DNA of 49,862 nt, taken from the NCBI GenBank assembly GCA_902812365.1, contig CADDZC010000022.1, positions 1 through 49,862 of the forward strand, written 5' to 3'. The notes beneath the pieces are model-generated. The model was not told where the DNA came from and made no database searches. It was given only the letters and a program-made list of their open reading frames with translations. Position 1 is the stretch's first letter; every line of letters begins with the position of its first letter. Position numbers and translations under genes: made by a program. Below are positions 35,290 through 44,800 of this stretch, piece by piece. Origin of the DNA: Acidobacteriota bacterium (GTDB lineage Bacteria > Acidobacteriota > Terriglobia > UBA7540).

Positions 35290-35327
35290 GAAAAATAAAA
35301 AGGGAAGGTACCTGTCCACCTTCCCTT
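35290..35327 (-). terminator. Rho-independent terminator of the DUF1326 gene
   Basis: On the minus strand AAGGGAAGGT pairs perfectly with ACCTTCCCTT (10 bp, loop of 8 bases), followed directly by a T-rich tract (TTTTATTTTT). It lies 32 bases after the DUF1326 stop at 35359. Confidence 0.88.
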
Positions 35328-35358
35328 CGACGAATGAGCAGCGCGTGACAACCAGAGG

Positions 35359-36030
35359 TCAAAGCGTGAACCTGCCCACGAAGGCGCTGCGGCGATCAAC
35401 CCGGTCCCAAGCGGCGTTCAGTCCTTTGCCGCTAAAAGCCTCTTCAACCGTGAAGGCCGGCATCGCCTCCGTCAGCTTGACCAGAGGCGGATAGTACACT
35501 TCCTCGTTGCCGCACAGGTCGTCTTTCGAGCACAGCGACCGCGTCTCAATCCGCGCCAAATTGCCCGCCGCCAGCTTTACGGTTCCGTGCTCGGCTCCCT
35601 GACCGATCTCGATCGAAATCGGGGCGCTTTCCACGGCGACGACGTGGCGCAGCAGTTCTCCGGCCTGGGCTTTGGCCATGGCCTCGAGCGCCGCCCGCTC
35701 GGGCGCCGTCGCCCGTTGGTCAACAATGAGCACCGCCTTCGCCGGATATGGATTGTGGTAAGGATCGCCGAGCGTGGCCGACGCCTGCACGACGGCCAGC
35801 ACGCCCAAACCGTTCAGTTTGACACCGTGCCAGCTTCCCTCGTCCACCGTCCAGGCAAGGATAGCCTGGTTGCCTTCAAGACCCACTTGCGAATTCGCAA
35901 AACATGGACCGGTATATACGTCGGCGCTGCGCACCTCGACGTAATGTCCCTTGATGGCGGCGCCCGACGGAGCCGCCACCGCAGCCACCGCTAGCACCGC
36001 ACCTGTAACCGCCGCCAATAATCTGCGCAT
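35359..36030 (-). CDS. Secreted DUF1326 family protein
   Basis: 223 residues. A signal peptide (RRLLAAVTGAVLAVAAVAAPSGA) precedes the DUF1326 pattern: 'EVRSADVYTGPCFANSQVGLEG', 'AILAWTVDEGSWHGVKLNGLGV' and 'YPAKAVLIVDQRATAPERAAL'. There are three Cys in the mature protein, two in LCSKDDLCGNEEVYY. The function of DUF1326 is not known. It has its own promoter (36071-36100), an AAGGAGG ribosome site and a strong terminator, so it is a single-gene transcript. Confidence 0.85.
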   Translation of the reverse strand: MRRLLAAVTGAVLAVAAVAAPSGAAIKGHYVEVRSADVYTGPCFANSQVGLEGNQAILAWTVDEGSWHGVKLNGLGVLAVVQASATLGDPYHNPYPAKAVLIVDQRATAPERAALEAMAKAQAGELLRHVVAVESAPISIEIGQGAEHGTVKLAAGNLARIETRSLCSKDDLCGNEEVYYPPLVKLTEAMPAFTVEEAFSGKGLNAAWDRVDRRSAFVGRFTL

Positions 36031-36070
36031 GTCAGAAGTCCTCCTTCTCCACCAATTCTCACCGCAATCA

Positions 36071-36100
36071 ATTTTATCCCTTTATCAAGATGAAATTCAA
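36071..36100 (-). promoter_or_regulatory. Promoter of the DUF1326 gene
   Basis: Minus strand: TTGAAT (36100-36095), 18-bp spacer, TAAAAT (36076-36071). An AAGGAGG ribosome site precedes the ATG at 36030. Confidence 0.65.
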
Positions 36101-36228
36101 CCGTTGCACTGGTCATGTTGTTGAGGGGCACTTGGGGTCCTTTCGCGGGGATGAAGACCGGGCCAACAATTGTTTATGATGCTCTGACGCGCATCCATCG
36201 ATCGCTCGATGCGCGCCGGGAGGCGGGT

Positions 36229-36840
36229 ATGGGGAACATCACGGCCATCTTCAGTGACGTCGGCGGGGTGCTAGCCACCAATGGGTGGGACCGAGCGTCC
36301 CGCCGCCGGGCCACCGAGCAATTCCAGCTGGACTGGGAAGAATTTGAGGATCGCCACGAGCTGTTGGCGACTGCGTTCGATACCGGCCAGATCACTCTTG
36401 ACGAATACCTCGGCCGTACGGTCTTCTACCGCCCGCGAGGCTTTACCCCCCAAGCGTTCAAGGATTTTATGTACGCTCAGTCCGAGCCTTACCCGGACTC
36501 GCTGGCTTTGGTGGGCCAACTCGCCCAGTCCGGAAAGTATTTTCTGGCCACCCTCAATAACGAATCGACCGAGATCAATCTTTACCGCATTCAGCGGTTC
36601 GGCTTGCGCCACTACTTCAGCGTGTTCTTCAGCTCTTGCTTTGTCGGCATCCAAAAGCCGGACCCGGCGATTTACCAGTTGGCTCTGAAGCTCACCCAGC
36701 GCGACCCGATCGAATGCCTGTTCATTGACGACCGCGCCTTGAATCTGGAATCCGCCGCCTCCTGCGGCATGCGCACGCTCCAGTTCCGCGGCGCAGCCCA
36801 ACTCAAGAGCGATTTGACGGCGTTGGGTGTCACATGGTAA
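36229..36840 (+). CDS. HAD-superfamily hydrolase (subfamily IA)
   Basis: 203 residues from ATG 36229 with a GGAGG-type site; an in-frame ATG at 36115 gives an unlikely extra 38 residues. The first motif is FSDVGGVLATN, with the nucleophile Asp and the Gly-Gly form common in this subfamily. The second motif (Thr/Ser) lies in 'FLATLNNEST', the Lys is in 'GIQKPDPAIY', and the acidic pair is in 'CLFIDDRALNLESAA'. The substrate is not predictable. It overlaps the convergent mutY stop by 11 bp. Confidence 0.87.
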   Translation: MGNITAIFSDVGGVLATNGWDRASRRRATEQFQLDWEEFEDRHELLATAFDTGQITLDEYLGRTVFYRPRGFTPQAFKDFMYAQSEPYPDSLALVGQLAQSGKYFLATLNNESTEINLYRIQRFGLRHYFSVFFSSCFVGIQKPDPAIYQLALKLTQRDPIECLFIDDRALNLESAASCGMRTLQFRGAAQLKSDLTALGVTW

Positions 36841-37942
36841 AGCGAGTTGGCGCCCCTGACTTCCCGCTCATGGCCGCCGCGATCTTGCGCGTGAGTTGTG
36901 AAACGGCGGCATTCCCCAGTTGCGAAAGGTCGAACCAGCGCGCCGCGCCACCTCCCCCACCAGCAGGGAGCGTCGCCGGGTAAACGTGAACGATGAGGGA
37001 GCGATAGGTAATCCCGTGGTGAAGTTCGCCGGCCGGCCGGCTCCAGCAAATGCCGGCCGGCAGCAGCTCGGCTGATCGCCCTTTCAACCGTCGCAACGCC
37101 TCGGCGCGGGACCGCCCGAACGCTCCGGGGAAGTTCCAGAGTTCATCGAGCAAACCTTCTTCGAGCCCGCGCACAAGCAACGCTTCCTGGATCGGCGTGC
37201 CATCCACCCGCCGATCGCGGGTGATCCACGCCGCCGCCAGGTACTGCGTCTCCATCGCGCGACGCGGCCGGGAAGCGGGATAGCGTTCCGGGCATCCTTC
37301 CTTATAGGCGGCGCACCATGATCGCAGAGGACACGCGTGACACCGCGGAGCGCGCGGCCGGCAGACGCTCTGCCCCAGTTCCATGAGCGCCTGGTTAAAC
37401 TCGCCGGGGCGCCGGCGTGAGAGCAGCCGCTCGAGCTCGTTTCGCAGGGCGGTTCGAAAACCGGTCTCCCGAAAGCTCGGCGGCAGCGCGAGTAGCCGCG
37501 CGATGACACGCCCCACGTTGCCGTCCAGCGCTGCCCGGGGCACTCCGTAAGCAATGCTCAGCACGGCGCTTGCGGTGTACGGTCCGATTCCGGGCAACAA
37601 CTTCGCCGCCTCGTAGTCGCGCGGAAAGCGGCCGCCATACTCATTGGCGATTCTTTGGGCGGCTTCGTGCAGTGAATGAGCTCGGCGATAATAGCCCAGC
37701 CCCGACCACAATCCCAACACCTGCTCGAGCGGGGCCGCCGCCAGCCGTTCGACGGTGGGAAAAGCGCGGAGAAAACGCTCATAGTACGGGATCGCAGTGG
37801 AGATCGCCGTTTGCTGCAGCATAACCTCCGAAATCCACACAGCATAAGGATCCTTCGTCTTGCGCCACGGAAGGGGACGCGCGTGCCGGCGAAACCAAGC
37901 GAGCAAGGCCCGCCGAATCGCCACTGGAGGCCGATTCATCAT
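36830..37942 (-). CDS. mutY: A/G-specific adenine glycosylase MutY
   Basis: 370 residues from ATG 37942 (MMNRPPVAIRRALLAWF); the frame runs on to 38227, but that extension is not family-like. MutY removes adenine opposite 8-oxoguanine. Catalytic Glu39 is in WISEVMLQQT, the helix-hairpin-helix is LPGIGPYTASAVL with catalytic Asp140 in ALDGNVGR, and the [4Fe-4S] cluster is C194-x6-C201-x2-C204-x5-C210. The C-terminal MutT-like domain recognises oxoG ('LWNFPGAFG'). The gene is 131 bp behind the thioredoxin-fold gene. Confidence 0.95.
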   Translation of the reverse strand: MMNRPPVAIRRALLAWFRRHARPLPWRKTKDPYAVWISEVMLQQTAISTAIPYYERFLRAFPTVERLAAAPLEQVLGLWSGLGYYRRAHSLHEAAQRIANEYGGRFPRDYEAAKLLPGIGPYTASAVLSIAYGVPRAALDGNVGRVIARLLALPPSFRETGFRTALRNELERLLSRRRPGEFNQALMELGQSVCRPRAPRCHACPLRSWCAAYKEGCPERYPASRPRRAMETQYLAAAWITRDRRVDGTPIQEALLVRGLEEGLLDELWNFPGAFGRSRAEALRRLKGRSAELLPAGICWSRPAGELHHGITYRSLIVHVYPATLPAGGGGGAARWFDLSQLGNAAVSQLTRKIAAAMSGKSGAPTRFTM

Positions 37943-38073
37943 GACCGACGACACGTTGGACACGACCCTCCGGTTTACCCAGCGAACAAGACGAGCGCGT
38001 TGGGAACACGCGGGAATAAAACCCGCTTGGGCCGGCTCGGTTCGAGGCGAAAGCCACGGGCCGTTGCGCCTGG

Positions 38074-38991
38074 TCAATTGCCGAGCACCGCCTGAGTCCC
38101 TTCCTGCAACTCCGCTTCGCTCACGAATCCGATCCACTGCCGGCGGATAACACCCCGGCGGTCGATCAGAAACAATGTGGGAAAGATCGAGATGCCGCCA
38201 TACGCAGCATCCGCTTCGCGGGTCCACGCGACGATGGGAAAGTTAATCCGGTGTTCTTGGGCGTAACGCTCGCGAACCCCATCGTCATAGCCGAGCCCCA
38301 GCACTTGATCGGCGTTGGCGCCAATGACGGCGAGGGCAGGAAACCGGCTCGCCAGTTTCACCAGATAGCGCGTCTCTTGCAGGCACGGCGGGCATCCTGT
38401 GAACCACACGTACAGCAACACAGGTTTCCCGCGCAAGGCGAGCAAATCAACCGTGCCGCCGCCCAGGCGTTGCAGCTTCAATTCCGGCGCCACCTGGCCG
38501 CTCCAGCCGCCGAGCTGCCGCTCGAGCGCGCGTCCGAATTGCGGATCGCTACGGATAGCCCCCACGTCCACATGGATGATCTCGCCGGTCTTGGGGTCGC
38601 GACTCAAGAACCTCGGAACGCGCGGGTCGGCTTCCATCAGCCGCAGGAGAACATCGGCCGTGCCCAGAGCATGGAAATCAAACTGTTGACTAATGACGGC
38701 CAGGCTCGGCGGCTTGGCAAACTTCTGCTGATACTCAGCGACGAAAAGCGGAATGCGGAAGAAGGCGTTATAGAGTTTATTGAGCGCCTGCCTCTCATCC
38801 GGGCGGGTAAACACCCGGTTATAAAGTTCGGTTACAGGCAGGGGCTGGCCCGGTGCAATGTGAGCACGGAGGTAGTCGACCACGCGGGTCTCGGCATCGG
38901 GGGGCCGGCCGCCCGTGAGGGGGAAGCCGGGCGCCAGAGCCAAGAGGAGCAGCCACACGGTTGGCCTCACTCCTGTTCGCTTTCGGTTCAT
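38074..38991 (-). CDS. TlpA-like thioredoxin-fold protein with a long N-terminal domain
   Basis: 305 residues from ATG 38991, which starts a signal peptide or anchor (NRKRTGVRPTVWLLLLALAPGF). The stop of the upstream esterase overlaps this ATG as TGATG, so they are coupled. The C-terminal thioredoxin domain begins near residue 170 and carries C200-P-P-C203 in WFTGCPPCLQE, as in TlpA/ResA reductases; the cis-Pro segment is IFPTLFLIDRRG. The first 165 residues hold a helical domain of unknown type. It may supply reducing power to the secreted esterases upstream, though that is inference. Confidence 0.82.
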   Translation of the reverse strand: MNRKRTGVRPTVWLLLLALAPGFPLTGGRPPDAETRVVDYLRAHIAPGQPLPVTELYNRVFTRPDERQALNKLYNAFFRIPLFVAEYQQKFAKPPSLAVISQQFDFHALGTADVLLRLMEADPRVPRFLSRDPKTGEIIHVDVGAIRSDPQFGRALERQLGGWSGQVAPELKLQRLGGGTVDLLALRGKPVLLYVWFTGCPPCLQETRYLVKLASRFPALAVIGANADQVLGLGYDDGVRERYAQEHRINFPIVAWTREADAAYGGISIFPTLFLIDRRGVIRRQWIGFVSEAELQEGTQAVLGN

Positions 38992-39968
38992 CACTGGCCT
39001 CCCGCTTGGGCCCCGCCGGTTGACGCGCCCGCTTGCCCTTGCTCGAACCAGTGCCAGTGGAACATCAACGGGTACTGCAGGTATTGAGCGAGGTACTCCC
39101 ACCCGTGGCCGCCCGGACGCAAGGCATAGGTGTGTGGAAACTGCTTTTCATTCAGGATTCGGTCCAGCAGCTCGGCGCCCTCTTCAAAGCCATAGCGGTC
39201 ATGGTCGCCGCAGTCGAAGTAAAGCTTAAGGCTGGCAAATTTCTCGGGATGCTCGGCCAGCGTCAGAGGATTGTTGGCGTCGAAGTACGCCTCGTTGAGA
39301 GGCGATCCAAAGGCGCCTTGTAGAATCCGCGCGTAGAATCTCCAACGTCCTTCATTGGGAAGCGGATTCGGAAACTGGGCCATGAGCGCAGCGCCTTGCG
39401 CGCTCGCCGAGCCGAACAGATCGGGATGTCGCATGCCCAGATGGAGCGATCCGTATCCCCCCATCGAGACCCCGGCGATGCCGCGCTCGGACGGACAGGC
39501 CAGGGTCCGATAACGGCGATCGATCGCGGGTACAAACTCCTGGATCAAGAAATCCTCGTAACGCTCGTGCCCGTCGACCGAGTTTACATAGAAGGAGTTA
39601 TCGCCGTCGGGTAGCACCACGATCAATCGGCCGATCTTTCCCTGCTCAAGCAGTTGGTCAAAGATGTCGTGGCCTCCGCGTTCGCCCCAACTGCGATTAT
39701 TTTCAAACAGTCCGTGCAGAAAGTAGAGGGTCGGATAGCGCGCCGAGGAAGTATCATAGCCCGCCGGCAAATCGACGCAATAATCCACGGCTCGTCCGAG
39801 AATGTGGCTTGGAATGGAGCTACACTGCAGGGTGGAAGGCGGCGACGGCCGCGGCGCGCCGCGCCCCATAACCGTCGCGAGCACCAGGCATGCGAAGACT
39901 GGCGCCGAGCGCCGTACAGTGTGCCGGCCGGCGCGGAGCAGAGGTTTTAGCGGCGGGGGCGGAGCCAT
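38991..39968 (-). CDS. Secreted esterase (Esterase D/feruloyl-esterase-like alpha/beta hydrolase)
   Basis: 325 residues. The N-terminus (APVFACLVLATVMG) is a signal peptide, though unusually far from the start (about 21-40). The fold is that of the putative-esterase family: 'YPTLYFLHGLFENNRSW' oxyanion loop, nucleophile S168 in GVSMGGYGS, probable acid D in 'YFDCGDHDRYGF' and His in GGHGW. Family members cleave feruloyl, acetyl or S-formylglutathione esters. It is the third gene of a leftward operon, 3 bp behind the small secreted protein. Confidence 0.88.
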   Translation of the reverse strand: MAPPPPLKPLLRAGRHTVRRSAPVFACLVLATVMGRGAPRPSPPSTLQCSSIPSHILGRAVDYCVDLPAGYDTSSARYPTLYFLHGLFENNRSWGERGGHDIFDQLLEQGKIGRLIVVLPDGDNSFYVNSVDGHERYEDFLIQEFVPAIDRRYRTLACPSERGIAGVSMGGYGSLHLGMRHPDLFGSASAQGAALMAQFPNPLPNEGRWRFYARILQGAFGSPLNEAYFDANNPLTLAEHPEKFASLKLYFDCGDHDRYGFEEGAELLDRILNEKQFPHTYALRPGGHGWEYLAQYLQYPLMFHWHWFEQGQAGASTGGAQAGGQ

Positions 39969-39971
39969 AGG

Positions 39972-40475
39972 TCAGCGACGAGCAGGCGGCGCAACCTGAG
40001 AATGGTCTATCTCGATGTCAACAGCCGTTTTGCCTGCCTTGGACGTTGCCCCCGCCGAGCCGACTTCCCGGTGAGTGCCGAGTTCACGCGCATGGACAGC
40101 GCCGTCGAGCATGCCGTGAACGCGCTTCAGCGGAGCGCTCCCTTTTCCCTGGCTGGCTAGGAACCGCCTTCTCGTGGCTTCGAACTCGCGGGGGCGGAAT
40201 TCCAGGACCGCGCCCGAGGTCGATGGGCGACTCAGCTTTCCGGCATCCGTGGCGCCCTGCGCCGCGTCACTCCGCCCCGCGGTTTGGGCGGCCGCGCGCG
40301 CGGCCTCTTCGGTGCTGATGCGAGTCACTTCGTCGAGAGTCAGCTTTTTTACCGATTGAACGGCGGCGGCGTGGGCCGCCTGCGACGGCTGAGCAGCGCC
40401 CTGGGACGCGCCGAGGGCGCCGGAGGACATACCCACGGCGAGCAGCGCGAGAAGCGTGAGCTCATGCCGTCTCAC
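39972..40475 (-). CDS. Small secreted protein, hypothetical
   Basis: 167 residues from the GTG at 40475, chosen because it gives a compact signal peptide (RRHELTLLALLAVGMSSGALGA) and has an AGGA site; an ATG at 40556 adds 27 Arg-rich residues. The mature protein is rich in Ala, Gln and Arg, with 'KKLTLDEVTRISTEEAARAAAQ' and 'LEFRPREFEATRRRFL', and has no cysteine. I recognise no family. Close packing with the esterase (3 bp) supports a shared transcript. Confidence 0.55.
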   Translation of the reverse strand: MRRHELTLLALLAVGMSSGALGASQGAAQPSQAAHAAAVQSVKKLTLDEVTRISTEEAARAAAQTAGRSDAAQGATDAGKLSRPSTSGAVLEFRPREFEATRRRFLASQGKGSAPLKRVHGMLDGAVHARELGTHREVGSAGATSKAGKTAVDIEIDHSQVAPPARR

Positions 40476-40575
40476 GCTGATCCTGTCGCTCGAGCGCCGA
40501 GCCAACCTGTTCCTCCTCTGGCGCTGATTGTGACTCGGACCCGGATGCATCGTCAAGCGGGCCGGTGACGCAGCG

Positions 40576-41586
40576 CTAATTCCCGGCTCGGCCGCTTTCG
40601 GGCCTCGACTTCTCGTTCCCAGCGCCCGCGACGGCTGCTGGGGCCTTGCTCACTTCCGCTAGAAATCTGGCGACGGCTTGTTCGTAGGGCTGCCGGCCGG
40701 AGTTAAAGCCCTCGCCGTGGCGGGTGCCGGGCAGAACAACCAAGGCTTTTTGCGGACTGGTCGAGAGAGCGTAGAGCGCACGAGCGATATCTGGCGGCAT
40801 TCGCTGGTCTCCTTCGACCGCGACAAACAGGATCGGACGCGGGTTGATGCGCTCGACCGCCGTGCGCAGATCGAAGTCGGAAGGGTGGAAGTGCCCGCGC
40901 CACGCAGCCCAGTCAATGATCTCGTCGGCGATGGGGAAAGCGGGCAGAAGTCCGAGCGGCTTGAAGAAGTGCCCCACCAGCTTCCAGTGATGTTTCACGA
41001 CGTCGTCGAACGAGAGGAACGTGCTATCGGAAATGACGGCTGTGATATCATGGTCGTCCGCCGCGGCCATAAGCATGGCCGCCGCTCCCATGGAGACACC
41101 CCAGCCTATGACCGGGCGCGCCGCCCCTTCCCGCGCCAGCGCATAACGGGCCGCGGCCTCCACGTCCAATCGCTCCCAGTAACCGATCGTCGACAGCTCG
41201 CCGCCGCTTGCTCCCTGGTGGCGGAAATCGAACAGCAATCCGTTGTAGCCGAGGCTGTGGGCGAACTGGGCCATCGGCAGCATCTCAACCCGGGTGCGAT
41301 TCTGTCCATGACCGTAAATAATCGTGCCCCGCGCCACACTGCCGGCCGGCACGTACCACCCTTCCAGGCGAACGCCATCGGAGGCGTGAAACTCCACCGG
41401 GGCGAATGCCATGCCGAAGGATTCCGGCGTCTCGCCGTCATTCGGATCATGGAAATGAAAACGGCTGCTGGTGATGATCCCGGTAAAGAAGCGCGGCACC
41501 ACCACGAAGAGAAAGATTACGAGCAAGCCGCCCAAGATGAGAAAAACCACTCTCACCACCCGCCACACGCTTCCTCTTGATCCCAC
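40576..41586 (-). CDS. Membrane-anchored alpha/beta hydrolase
   Basis: 336 residues. One N-terminal transmembrane helix (about 10-30, VVRVVFLILGGLLVIFLFVVV) anchors a serine hydrolase whose catalytic domain probably faces the periplasm. 'GTIIYGHGQNRTR' is the oxyanion loop, S165 in GWGVSMGAA the nucleophile; D in 'FVAVEGDQRMPP' and H in 'LPGTRHGEGF' complete the triad. 'GMAFAPVEFHASDGVRLEGWYV' is typical of the YpfH/YtmA-like family. First gene of the leftward operon. Confidence 0.85.
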   Translation of the reverse strand: MGSRGSVWRVVRVVFLILGGLLVIFLFVVVPRFFTGIITSSRFHFHDPNDGETPESFGMAFAPVEFHASDGVRLEGWYVPAGSVARGTIIYGHGQNRTRVEMLPMAQFAHSLGYNGLLFDFRHQGASGGELSTIGYWERLDVEAAARYALAREGAARPVIGWGVSMGAAAMLMAAADDHDITAVISDSTFLSFDDVVKHHWKLVGHFFKPLGLLPAFPIADEIIDWAAWRGHFHPSDFDLRTAVERINPRPILFVAVEGDQRMPPDIARALYALSTSPQKALVVLPGTRHGEGFNSGRQPYEQAVARFLAEVSKAPAAVAGAGNEKSRPESGRAGN

Positions 41587-41889
41587 AGGCCCCCTTCGAA
41601 AGGCTCGCGCTTGACGCCAAGGTCGCGCGCACGGCCAGGCTTCAACCGCGCGGCCAGCCCGCGCCTGTCAAATGGAGCTCAGTTTACTCCGGGAACCGCC
41701 ACCGGGCCAGCCCCGGCGCAGACCCTTCTCGGCACGGGTGCCGCCCGCAACGGCAGTGGTGAACGAGACGGGTGTTGGGGCCGCGGCGAACCTGGACGGG
41801 CCGGCGAGGCCTGGCGGCAGGAGGCCGCCCGCGCTGCCGCTGCCAGCGCCGCACGCGGGCGGTTCCGCCTGCAGAATCAGGTTCGGCCC
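41587..41889. other. Intergenic region between the hydrolase and the TonB receptor
   Basis: About 300 bp with no gene. It holds the hairpin at 41825-41862 and presumably the promoter of the hydrolase operon, which I could not place. Confidence 0.5.
41825..41862 (-). terminator. GC-rich hairpin after the second TonB receptor
   Basis: CCGCCCGCG (41825-41833) pairs perfectly with CGCGGGCGG (41854-41862). It lies about 28 bases after the receptor stop but has no T run, so a Rho-dependent or U-less terminator is the most that can be said. Confidence 0.35.
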
Positions 41890-44800
41890 TCAAAACGTAA
41901 ATCTCAGCGCAAATTGAATCAAGCGCGGATTATTGAGGGTTGAATTGACCACGCCAAAGTTACTCGAACCTACGGTCCGGTTGGGAGGACCGAACTGCGG
42001 TTTATTAAACAGGTTGAAAAACTCCGCTCGAAACTGCATGTTCAGCCTGTCCTCCGGGCCAAAGCGGGTGTTTTTGAAAAGAGCGAAATCCCAATTTTGG
42101 ATGCCCTCCGCCCGAAGGACCGGATCCACCCGACTCTCGTTGCCGAACGTGTAGTTGGGCGGCAGGCTGAAGGCTGCCGTGTTGAACCACTTGTTGAGTC
42201 GGCTTTCCGGAGAACCACTCAGCGCCCCGGTGCCGGTCTTGTTGGGACGCGCCCCGTCGCCCGGACCGGTGCTGACGCCGGTCGTGTTGAAATTCAGCGG
42301 GAAACCGCGCTGATACGTGGTGACGCCTTCGGCTCCCCAGCCCGAGACGAGCTTAGCTCCGATCCCGCTGGCGTTCGCCAAATATTTCTTGCCCTGCCCA
42401 AATGGCAGATCGAGCACGTAGCTGGCCACCAGCCGCTGCGGGACGTCAAAGCTCGACAGCGACCGCTCATTGGCGCGGTTGTTCCAGTCCTGGATGCCGC
42501 CTTGGCCACCCGCTTCCAGCCAACCCGTCAACGAGTCGACATCCCCGGTGGTGATCATCTTGGAAACTGTGTAGGCCACCAGCAGCGTGCCATTTCCTCG
42601 CATCCGTTTCTCCAACTTGGCCTGAAACGAGTGGTAGATGCTGTCGGACCACCCCGAGGCGCCGATCGCGTAACCCGTGTACTGCGGATAGGGTCGCAGG
42701 AGCTGGCCCAACGTCGTATTGGCGGCTGACAAGCCGGTGCGGTTCTTGATGAGCCCGAAGAACGGGTTGGGGACCACGTCGTTGAGGTGCGAGCTGAGCG
42801 ACAAATATTTGTCAGGCAAGGGGTTGAGTTGCTGGGCGAAATCCGGCAAATGGGTACCTTTTGCCGCCGCATATGCCAGGTCAATCAACGTGCCGTCCGG
42901 CAACTCCCGCTGCACATCCAGGTTCCACTGCTGGTAATAGGCATAAGGGTTCGTGGGCAGAAGCGCAAACGGGCCCTGCCCGTACTCGAACGCTCGGTAG
43001 CCCGCCAAATTGCGGCCGAACGGCTTCACAATTCCGTTGGGGAACGGGTTGCTCACGTTGAAGGTGGGGCCGCCCGGGCACGCTGGCTGACCTACGGCCA
43101 AGTTGGGGTTTTGGCACGGCGAATGGCCGCCGTCCACGCTGGTGAGCCACGGGGTGCTGGAGCCATTGACCCCGTCGGTATTCGGGGCCTCGTCGAACTC
43201 GACGGCATTGGAAATCCAAAACAAGCCGTATCCGCCCCGTACGACGGTCCGGTCATTCCATTGATAGGCAAAGCCGAGGTGCGGTGAGAACTGGAGCCAA
43301 GGCTTGTTTTGCGCGTACCGTTCCGGCCTGTCGCTGGTCGCCACCAACCCCAGGTCTCCCTTCAAGGGAGGCAGACAGAGCTGGCTCGATCCAAACGCCG
43401 CGGCCGTGGCCGCCGGCAAGGTGACGCACGGCGGTTGGGGCAGGTTCGTCGGGGCGTTGGGAGCCAGGTAGGAAATCCGGTTGAAGCGCTCGGAGTAGGG
43501 TCCGTTCTGCTCCCAGCGGATGCCCAGGTTGAGGGTCAGTTTGCCGGTTACCTTGAACTGATCCTGGGCGTAGAGGGCCGGATAGATCTGCTGGGAGGCC
43601 ACCGGATTCACATATTGCTGGCCGCTGCCGGTCCCGTAACCCAACAGGAAGGAAGCAAAGGCGGAACCGGTCACTTGGCCATTGGGAAGGCGGGCGTTGG
43701 TAGGAGTCACCTGGGTAAAGCCGCTGTCGAATCTAAAGTTGCCGACAGGAGTGTTGGTCTGCAAGTAATTGTGATGGTCCACGCGGTACTCGCCGCCGAA
43801 CTGCAGCGTATGCCGGCCGGAGATCTTCGTCACGCTGCCGGCCAGGCGCGGCGTGTCGTCCCGGGCGATGATGACGCTGCCGGCGCCGTTACTGTTGAAG
43901 ACATTGCCCAAAAAGGAGTCCGGGCCACCCGTGAAGTTGGGAATGGGCAGGTCGCGCAGGACCACCTGGTTATTGAGAGGAGCCCAGGCGGGTCCCAACT
44001 GCGACAGGTCCAGCCCCACATCGGAAGGAATGCGGTTGTAGGCCAGCCGGCCGTAGCTGATGCGAAGGTCCAGAATTGTCGTGGGCGAAAAATTGTACAC
44101 GTCATCCACCACGGCGTTGTGCGTTGTGAACTTTTCGGTACAGCGGTCCTGGCAGACGCCGGTTTTGAAGGGGTCGATCGGGAAGTTGAGGTTTGTCCAG
44201 CGCGTATAGCGCACAAAGATGTGCTGCTTGTCGCTCACGTTTTGATCCACCCGGGCCACTTCCTCGCCGTTGTTGCCGCCTCCGCTCGAGCTGGCCACGT
44301 AGTTGTCCACATTGGTAAAAAGATTGGCCGGGGTGGCGTTGGGAGCCGGGAACTCCTTCAGGAAGAACTGCACGGCGGGATTGCCGGCGATGATGCTGGG
44401 GCAGATGACGTTCAAGGTCCCGTTGCAACTGAGCTGCTGTCGGCTATAGGTGCCGTTGGGGTTGAGGGTAGTGGTCGTCGGATCATAGATGGGGATCAGG
44501 TTGCCGCTGGCGTCCCGATAGTTGGTGAAATCGCCATTCTTCTCGGCGAGGGTGGGCACGCTCTCCACAAACGTCTGGCCGATCCGCTCGCGAAAACCTT
44601 CGTAGCTGAAAAAGAAAAACGTCTTGTCACGCCCATCGTATAGATGAGGGATATAGACGGGACCGCCGGCGTTGGCGCCAAACTGGTTCTGGATGAAGGG
44701 GCCGCGGTTGGGAATAAAGAAATCGCGGGCGTTGAGCACCGTGTTGCGCAGATACTCGTAAGCCGTGCCGTGGAGCTGGTTGGTGCCGGATTTGGTGGTG

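Noticed and set aside
41587-41889. A short plus-strand gene at 41611-41943
   Set aside because: Arg/Ala/Gly-rich with no ribosome site; typical random high-GC frame.
43309-44643. A 444-residue plus-strand frame opposite the second TonB receptor
   Set aside because: It mirrors barrel sequence and has no ribosome site.
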